Below, piece after piece: positions 58,553 to 64,000 of a stretch of DNA of 64,000 nucleotides. The stretch covers positions 1 through 64,000 of the forward strand of contig JAJCXX010000061.1 in NCBI GenBank assembly GCA_029263195.1. The letters are read 5' to 3'. The stretch comes from Acidimicrobiales bacterium. Lineage in GTDB: Bacteria > Actinomycetota > Acidimicrobiia > Acidimicrobiales > Aldehydirespiratoraceae. The notes below the pieces were generated by a model. That model searched no databases, was not told the DNA's origin, and worked only from the letters and a program-made list of their open reading frames with translations. The position numbers and the translations under genes are program-made. How positions within the stretch are numbered: position 1 is the first letter of the stretch; each line of letters opens with the position of its first letter.

Positions 58553-58882
58553 ATGGCCATACCAGCAGTCATCACGATCCGTCGAACCTTCGACGACCAG
58601 CGTTGGTCGCTGTATCTCGGCCTCGTGGTTCTCAACGTCATCGATGTGATCACAACCTTCTTGATCATCGGCCGGGGCGGGGTCGAGGGAAACCCGTTCG
58701 TGAAGCCGCTGATCGACGGCGCCTGGCAGGTGTCTCTGCTCAAGGCGGCCGTGTTGATCATCATTGGCTTGCTCCTGATGAGATGTGAGCAGTCGCGCAT
58801 CTCGAATATTGCGCTCACGGGAGCCACTGGCTGGTATCTCGCCGTGGTGGTCTGGAACCTTCTGGTGCTCGCTGTCATCTAG
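58553..58882 (+). CDS. DUF5658-like small membrane protein
   Basis: A 109-residue protein from ATG 58553, with a GGAG/GTGAAG ribosome site. Three membrane helices: LGLVVLNVIDVITTFLII, LLKAAVLIIIGLLLM and WYLAVVVWNLLVLAVI. The segment LNVIDVITTFLIIGRGGVEGNPFVKPLI matches the 'DxxxT...G..EaNP' pattern of DUF5658-type proteins. Function unknown. It lies upstream of the alcohol dehydrogenase with a 53-bp gap and could share its promoter region or be separate. Confidence 0.65.
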   Translation: MAIPAVITIRRTFDDQRWSLYLGLVVLNVIDVITTFLIIGRGGVEGNPFVKPLIDGAWQVSLLKAAVLIIIGLLLMRCEQSRISNIALTGATGWYLAVVVWNLLVLAVI

Positions 58883-58935
58883 CGGTTGATCCGCCGCAGG
58901 GATAATGTCCGCGGCAGACCACGTTGGGGGCAAAC

Positions 58936-60009
58936 ATGAAGGGCATCATCTGGGACGGCGAGGATCTGTCTGTCGTCGAGGATCTCGAAGTCAAGGAAGT
59001 CGGTCCGGGTGAGGTGCGGGTACGGATCGTCAACAGCGGGGTGTGCCACAGCGACGTGGCAGTGGTCGAGGGGACCATTCCGTTCATGACGCCGGCAGTG
59101 CTCGGACACGAGGGTGCGGGAATCGTCGAGGAGATCGGGCCAGGCGTCTCTCAGGTCGCGCTGGGCGACCACGTGGTGATATCCACATTGGGCAACTGCG
59201 GACATTGCCGCTTCTGTGACTCCGGCAAGCCCACCATGTGCCGCCGTTCATTCGGTCACTATCCCAAGCCGTTTACCTACCAGGGTGAGGAGCACTACGC
59301 GTTCGCCAACGTCTCGTCGTTCGCTCAGTTCACGGTGGTGAAGGCCCAGCAGGCAGTGCCGATTCCCGAAGAGGTGCCGTTCCCTTCGGCGTCGCTGATC
59401 GGATGTGGCGTGCTCACCGGTGCCGGAGCGGTGCTGAACCGGGCCAAGGTGGAAGTCGGAGCTTCGGTGGTCGTGATCGGGGTCGGAGGTATCGGCCTCA
59501 ACTCGATACAGGCCGCGGCGATGGTTGGCGCCCACCCGATAATTGCGGTCGACACCAACCCGGCGAAGGAGGAGATCGCGAGGCTGTTCGGGGCCACCCA
59601 CTTCCTCAACCCGGCCGAGGTCGACGACACGGTCGCGGCGGTGAAGGACCTCACCGGGGGAGGCGCGGCCTACGTGTTCGAGTGTGTGGGAGCCAAGCAG
59701 CTCATGGAGCAGGCCATAGCGATGCTCCAGTGGGACGGCACGTTCGTGATCCTGGGCGTCACCCCGTTTGGCACCAAGATCGAGTTCACCCCGGAATCGC
59801 TCTACAACGACAAGACGATCATGGGCTGTCGCTACGGATCGAGTCGGCCTCAACAAGACATTCGGCTCTACGCCGAGTTGTACCTGGCTGGGAAGTTCAA
59901 GCTCGACGAGTTGGTCACCAGGGTCTATCCGATGGACGACGTCCATGGTCTCCTTCACGACATGCACGAGGGCCGACTGGCCCGCGGCGTCCTCGACATC
60001 ACCCCCTGA
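58936..60009 (+). CDS. Zinc-dependent alcohol dehydrogenase
   Basis: A 357-residue medium-chain dehydrogenase. Catalytic zinc ligands: Cys in SGVCHSD (about residue 37), the HE pair in LGHEGAG, and a later Cys in LIGCGVLTGAGAVLN. The structural zinc lobe is CGHCRFCDSGKPTMC. The Rossmann segment is VVIGVGGIGLNSIQAAAMVGA. This is close to the class III/NAD(P) type used for aldehyde-alcohol steps in CoA-linked catabolism. ATG 58936 has GGGGG upstream. The next gene starts 7 bp after its stop. Confidence 0.9.
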   Translation: MKGIIWDGEDLSVVEDLEVKEVGPGEVRVRIVNSGVCHSDVAVVEGTIPFMTPAVLGHEGAGIVEEIGPGVSQVALGDHVVISTLGNCGHCRFCDSGKPTMCRRSFGHYPKPFTYQGEEHYAFANVSSFAQFTVVKAQQAVPIPEEVPFPSASLIGCGVLTGAGAVLNRAKVEVGASVVVIGVGGIGLNSIQAAAMVGAHPIIAVDTNPAKEEIARLFGATHFLNPAEVDDTVAAVKDLTGGGAAYVFECVGAKQLMEQAIAMLQWDGTFVILGVTPFGTKIEFTPESLYNDKTIMGCRYGSSRPQQDIRLYAELYLAGKFKLDELVTRVYPMDDVHGLLHDMHEGRLARGVLDITP

Positions 60010-60016
60010 CCTGCCA

Positions 60017-61522
60017 ATGGCCACCGGCGACAACCCATGGGACGGTGCTCTCACCGATCTTGATCAGCGGCTCGATGCGGCCCGCTCGATGGGTGGTACC
60101 GACCGCCTCGCTCGCCACAACACCAAGGGGCGCCTCGACGCCCGCGCCAGAGTGGCGGCACTACTCGACCCTGACTCCTTCACCGAGATAGGCACTCTTG
60201 CCGGAACCGAAGCGGTGCCCGCCGACGCGCTGGTGGCAGGGGTCGGGACAATCGAAGGGCGGCCGGTGTCGGTGGGTGCCGAGGACTTCACTTCGGCCGG
60301 CGGTTCGATCGGCCCGGCCGCGAGCCGCAAACGGTGGCGCCTCGCCGACATCGCCCGCCGGGAACGAATTCCTTTGGTGATGCTGCTTGAGGGAGCGGGA
60401 CATCGCCCGGCGTTGCCCGGTGATCCGGGCGGCGGTGGCCCCGGTGATCTCCAGGAACAGGCGGGCCTGTCGGGTCTGGTGCCGATGGTGTGCGGGGTCA
60501 TGGGTCCATCGGCCGGGCACGGCGCGATCACGGCACCGTTGTGCGACTTCGCTCTGATGACGCCAGATGCCGCCATCTTCACGGCCGGTCCTCCCGTGGT
60601 CGAGGCTGCGATCGGCGAGAAGATCTCGAAGGCTGATCTGGGTGGGCCCGGAGTGGCCGTGGGCAGTGGGTTGATCCACAACCTCGCCACCGACGACCTG
60701 TCGCTTCTGGCGGATGTGCGCACCTACCTGTCGTTCTTCGGATCGTCGGCATGGGAAGCTCCGCCCCGGAGCGAGACCGACGACATGGGGTCGAGACGGA
60801 TCGAGGATCTCGTCGATCTGGTTCCCCGCGACGGTGCGGCCGCCTACGACGTGCGTTCCGTGGTCAGCCGGGTCGTCGATGGCGGGTCGTTCTTCAGGGT
60901 GCAGCCCGACTACGGCTCATCGATCGTGTGCGCGCTGGCCCGGATCGGGGGAAACCCGGTGGGAGTGATCGCCAACCAGCCGATGGTGCTGGCCGGCTCG
61001 ATCAACGTCGAGGCCGCCGACAAGGCCGCCCACTTCATCCAGGTTTGCGACCGCTTCCACCTGCCCTTGGTCTTCCTGGCCGACACGCCTGGTGTGCTGG
61101 CCGGTTCGGAGGCGGAGAGGGCCGGAATCTTGCGAGCCGGGGCCCGCATGTTCGCGGCCCAGAGCCGAGCAACCACGGTGAAGATTCATGTCACGCTTCG
61201 TAAGGCGTTTGGGTTCGGAAGCTCCGCCATGGCCATGAATCCCTACGACGGCCAGTCGCTGAGCTTCGCTTTCCCGGGAGCCACCTTGGGTGCCATGGGG
61301 GCTCGAGGCGCGGCCAATGCGGTCGGTGCCGATGGCGACACAGCAACGAACCTGGGACGGGCCGAAAGCGAGAGCGCCTACCGGTCGGCGTCGAAGCTGA
61401 GCTACGACGAGATCATCGACCCCGCGGAGCTCCGCAACGTGGTTCTGGCCGCGCTCACACTCTCGGAGTCGCGCCGAACAGCAGCCGTCGAGCCGGTGAT
61501 GCTCCCTGGGATCAACCCCTGA
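60017..61522 (+). CDS. Acyl-CoA carboxylase carboxyltransferase (beta) subunit
   Basis: A 501-residue carboxyltransferase. TDRLARHNTKGRLDARARVAALLDPDSFTEIG is the N-terminal signature. GPSAGHGAITAPLCDFALM and AIFTAGPPVVEAAIGEKISKADLGG form the first crotonase-like half. NPVGVIANQPMVLAGSINVEAADKAAHFIQVCDRFHLPLVFLADTPGVLAGSEAERAGILRAGARM and KAFGFGSSAMAMNPYDGQSLSFAFPGA form the second. It needs a biotin carboxylase/carrier subunit, which is not in the window. It is co-transcribed with the dehydrogenase. The substrate acyl group (propionyl, methylcrotonyl or other) cannot be fixed. Confidence 0.9.
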   Translation: MATGDNPWDGALTDLDQRLDAARSMGGTDRLARHNTKGRLDARARVAALLDPDSFTEIGTLAGTEAVPADALVAGVGTIEGRPVSVGAEDFTSAGGSIGPAASRKRWRLADIARRERIPLVMLLEGAGHRPALPGDPGGGGPGDLQEQAGLSGLVPMVCGVMGPSAGHGAITAPLCDFALMTPDAAIFTAGPPVVEAAIGEKISKADLGGPGVAVGSGLIHNLATDDLSLLADVRTYLSFFGSSAWEAPPRSETDDMGSRRIEDLVDLVPRDGAAAYDVRSVVSRVVDGGSFFRVQPDYGSSIVCALARIGGNPVGVIANQPMVLAGSINVEAADKAAHFIQVCDRFHLPLVFLADTPGVLAGSEAERAGILRAGARMFAAQSRATTVKIHVTLRKAFGFGSSAMAMNPYDGQSLSFAFPGATLGAMGARGAANAVGADGDTATNLGRAESESAYRSASKLSYDEIIDPAELRNVVLAALTLSESRRTAAVEPVMLPGINP

Positions 61523-61531
61523 TTGTCCGAG

Positions 61532-62653
61532 TCAGGCGATGTGTTCGATCACGTGATCGATGCATGCGGTGAGAGCCAGGACATCGTCGGGGTCGACCGC
61601 GGGGAACATGCCGATTCGTAGCTGGTTGCGGCCCAGCTTTCGGTAACCGCCGATGTCGAGGATTCCGTTGGAGCGAAGCACTTCAGTGATGACATCGGCG
61701 TCGACGGAGTTGTCGAAATCGATCGTGCCGACCACTCGGCTGCGCTGTGAGTCCAATTGGACGTAGGGGGAAGCGACCGGACTCTGCTCGGCCCAGCCAT
61801 AGAGATGATCGGCCGACTGGGCGCTCCGAGCCGCGGCCCACGGGAGTCCGCCGTTGTCGTTGATCCAGCTGACGGTCTGACCGGTGAGAAAGATCGTGCT
61901 GAGGGCCGGCGTGTTGTAGGTCTGGTCCTTGCGGGAATTGTCGAGGGCGAGCTTGAGGTCGAGCGAAGCCGGCCGCCACCTTCCGGAAGCGTGGATTCTT
62001 TCGATCCGTTCGACCGCGGCCGGCGACACCATTGCCAACCAGAGACCGCCGTCGGACGCCAGAGCCTTCTGCGGCGAGAAGTAGTAGACGTCGGTGGCCA
62101 GAGGATCGAAGTGCAGACCCCCGGCTCCCGAGGTGGCGTCGACGAGGGTGATCGCGTCGGCGTCGTCGGGGCGGGCCGGATCGATCATCACGCCGGTGGA
62201 TGTCTCGTTGTGGGGATAGCAGTAGGCGTCGACGCCGTCGACGGCGACCAGTTCGGGGTGGGTGCCGGGCTCGGATTCGGCGACGGAAGGCTCGTCGAGA
62301 TGGGGCGCCCCGGCGGCGGCCTTCACGAACTTGCCGCCGAATTCGCCGAAGGACAGATGATGCGAGCGCTGCTCGATCAGTCCGAAAGTTGCACAGTCCC
62401 AGAATCCGGTGGCTCCACCGTTGCCGAGAATGATCTCGTAGCCGTCGGGTGCCGCAAACAGCTCCGAGAGTCCGTTGCGGAGCTCGGCGACCACGAATTG
62501 CACGGTGACCTGACGGTGTGAGGTGCCCATGTAGTCGACAGCGTGGTCGGCCAGCGCTCGGACCGATTCGGGGCGGACCTTGGAGGGCCCGCTGCCGAAA
62601 CGGCCGTCGGCGGGAAGCATGTGGGATGGAATGGCGATGTCTGGAGTGCTCAC
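61532..62653 (-). CDS. serC: Phosphoserine aminotransferase
   Basis: Class V PLP enzyme of serine biosynthesis. A 373-residue protein from GTG 62653 (VSTPDIAIPSHML). GRFGSGPSKVRPESVRAL is the family N-terminus of the actinobacterial type, DATSGAGGLHFDP is the cofactor Asp region, and VYYFSPQKALASDGG has the Schiff-base Lys. KDQTYNTPALSTIFLTG and NQLRIGMFPAVDPDDVLAL close the family pattern. A longer reading frame to 62698 starts with poor residues. Confidence 0.92.
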   Translation of the reverse strand: MSTPDIAIPSHMLPADGRFGSGPSKVRPESVRALADHAVDYMGTSHRQVTVQFVVAELRNGLSELFAAPDGYEIILGNGGATGFWDCATFGLIEQRSHHLSFGEFGGKFVKAAAGAPHLDEPSVAESEPGTHPELVAVDGVDAYCYPHNETSTGVMIDPARPDDADAITLVDATSGAGGLHFDPLATDVYYFSPQKALASDGGLWLAMVSPAAVERIERIHASGRWRPASLDLKLALDNSRKDQTYNTPALSTIFLTGQTVSWINDNGGLPWAAARSAQSADHLYGWAEQSPVASPYVQLDSQRSRVVGTIDFDNSVDADVITEVLRSNGILDIGGYRKLGRNQLRIGMFPAVDPDDVLALTACIDHVIEHIA

Positions 62654-62798
62654 CTGACCACTCTCGCATCTCCCGGGCCGGTTCGGCGCGCTTTTCATGG
62701 CGAAATCTCGGGGTACTCACGTGTCGGGGTTGGCTACGCTTCTCACGTCGCCCCTAGAAGGCGCCCGTACATCTCAACTCTGTGGAATCGAGCCTGCA

Positions 62799-64000
62799 AT
62801 GAGCACTGACCGAATCTCACGAAGGGTCGGGGCAATCGCCCCGTCCGCCACGCTCGCGGTCACGGTGAGGGCCAAGGCGATGAGGGCGGCAGGCGACAAC
62901 GTCATCGGCTTCGGGGCCGGCGAACCCGACTTCCCGACTCCAGCCCATGTGGTTGAGGCGGCGGTGGAGGCGTGTCGCGACCCGAGCAACCACAAGTACT
63001 CGGCGGTCGGTGGCCTACCGCTGCTGAAGGAGGCCATAGTCGCCAAGACTCGGCGCGATAGTGGGCTCGAGATCGATCCGGCCAACCTGATCGTCACCAA
63101 TGGCGGAAAGCATGCGGTCTACAACTGCCTGGAGGCGCTGCTCAACCCGGGCGACGAAGTTCTTCTTCCGGCTCCCTACTGGACCACCTACCCCGAACCG
63201 GTCGCGTTGGCTGGAGCCACCAGCGTGGTTCTGCCAACTGATTCCGCGTCGGGTTTCCGGGTCACGGTTGATCAGCTCGAGGCGGCCCGAACCCCCAACA
63301 CCAAAGCGCTCATCTTCGTTTCGCCCTCGAATCCGACCGGAGCGGTGTATCCGCGCTACGAGATTGAAGCGATCGGCCGTTGGGCGGTCGAGCACGGGGT
63401 GTGGATTATCACCGACGAGATCTACGAACATCTCGTCTACGGCGAAGCGACCCATCATTCGATAGCGGTGCTCGTGCCCGAATTGGCCGACAGGTGCGTG
63501 GTTCTCAACGGCGTGGCCAAGACCTACGCCATGACCGGCTGGAGGGTGGGGTGGATGGCCGGCCCGACCGATCTGATCAAGGCAGCCGGAAACCTGCAGT
63601 CCCACTCCACCAGCAACGTCAACAACGTTGCCCAGGTGGCCGCGGCTGCTGCTCTCAACGGCCCTCTCGACGCGGTGGTGCAGATGCGGGAGGCGTTCGA
63701 CCGGCGCCGCCAGACCATGCATCGCATGCTCAACGAGATCGATGGAGTTGTCTGTCCGGAGACGCAGGGTGCGTTCTATGCGTTCCCGTCGTTCGAGGCA
63801 CTTCTGGGTCGTGAGATCGCTGGCCGCACCATCGCCACCACGATCGACTTGGCCACCGTGATACTCGAGAAGGCCAAGGTGGCCATCGTGCCGGGCGAGG
63901 CCTTCGGCTCCCCGGGGTATGCCCGCCTGTCGTTTGCTCTGGGCGACGACGATCTGGCCGACGGCGTCGGCCGCATGGCCGATCTTCTCGGCCGTTCGTG
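62799..64000 (+). CDS. Aspartate-family aminotransferase (class I PLP), reaching the window edge
   Basis: ATG at 62799 and open to the edge: about 400 codons, with TG as the last two bases, likely a TGA stop. Class I fold: [98 protein letters not shown], and the Schiff-base Lys in [16 protein letters not shown]. This is like class Ib aspartate/prephenate aminotransferases. Divergent from serC. Confidence 0.9.
   Translation, partial: MSTDRISRRVGAIAPSATLAVTVRAKAMRAAGDNVIGFGAGEPDFPTPAHVVEAAVEACRDPSNHKYSAVGGLPLLKEAIVAKTRRDSGLEIDPANLIVTNGGKHAVYNCLEALLNPGDEVLLPAPYWTTYPEPVALAGATSVVLPTDSASGFRVTVDQLEAARTPNTKALIFVSPSNPTGAVYPRYEIEAIGRWAVEHGVWIITDEIYEHLVYGEATHHSIAVLVPELADRCVVLNGVAKTYAMTGWRVGWMAGPTDLIKAAGNLQSHSTSNVNNVAQVAAAAALNGPLDAVVQMREAFDRRRQTMHRMLNEIDGVVCPETQGAFYAFPSFEALLGREIAGRTIATTIDLATVILEKAKVAIVPGEAFGSPGYARLSFALGDDDLADGVGRMADLLGRS

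Overview
This is a gene-dense, high-GC stretch of a bacterial chromosome with short spacers and frequent GTG/TTG starts. The gene content points to an actinobacterium. It has a ParC/ParE topoisomerase pair of the actinobacterial type, a ferrochelatase with the C-terminal Cys cluster found in actinobacteria, a mycoredoxin-like CGFC protein, a SepX/GlpR-like membrane protein beside moco genes, and many CoA-ester catabolic genes. Acidimicrobiia is my best guess for the class. That is an inference from gene content, not a database match.

Layout. 1-12.8 kb: end of an unknown gene, rnhB, an Nfu-N-like protein, a SpoU-type RNA methyltransferase overlapping htpX, a MauE/DoxX protein, mutM, two unknown proteins, the parC-parE operon and a RecB-like nuclease. 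12.8-26.6 kb: an orphan ParA with a small tail-anchored partner, hemH, mycoredoxin, a crotonase, an ABC-2 transporter pair, an exported trypsin-like protease, an ABC-F ATPase, an NfuA-like Fe-S carrier, dxs, a PAP2 enzyme, a lipoprotein and a thioesterase. 26.6-38.8 kb: one tldD followed by two tldE paralogues, uppP, a CpaB-like SAF protein, an FmdB zinc ribbon, plsY, moeA-moaA-moaC, a SepX/GlpR-like protein, tRNA-Ala(CGC) and an AAA ATPase. 39-41.8 kb: a phosphoribosyltransferase, an NTF2-like protein and a membrane-anchored sulfite-oxidase-family enzyme that could use the cofactor made by the moe/moa genes.

41.9-46.8 kb is the most interesting region. It is a compact cassette bounded by the oxidoreductase and rsgA. 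It holds two paralogous 35-residue peptides with nearly identical YxxP-type leaders and different C-terminal halves, a stand-alone PqqD-like recognition protein, an S24/S26-type Ser/His peptidase, an HprK-like kinase, an NTP_transf_5-type nucleotidyltransferase and a two-gene ABC exporter. No lasso cyclase, YcaO, LanM or radical SAM gene lies within it. The peptides have no Cys, and neither has an acidic residue where a lasso ring would close. I interpret this as a candidate RiPP system whose chemistry could be phosphorylation and/or nucleotidylation. Each peptide gene carries its own copy of a promoter-proximal element and of a 10-bp-stem hairpin.

46.9-64 kb: rsgA, then a lipid or aromatic CoA-catabolism neighbourhood (three acyl-CoA ligases, amidase, acyl-CoA dehydrogenase, crotonase, CoA-transferase-like protein, Zn alcohol dehydrogenase, acyl-CoA carboxylase carboxyltransferase) with an isolated Flp pilin gene, ending with serC and an aspartate-family aminotransferase that reaches the window edge.

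Short tandem repeats, usually three copies of 9, 12, 15 or 16 bp, recur in and between genes across the window.
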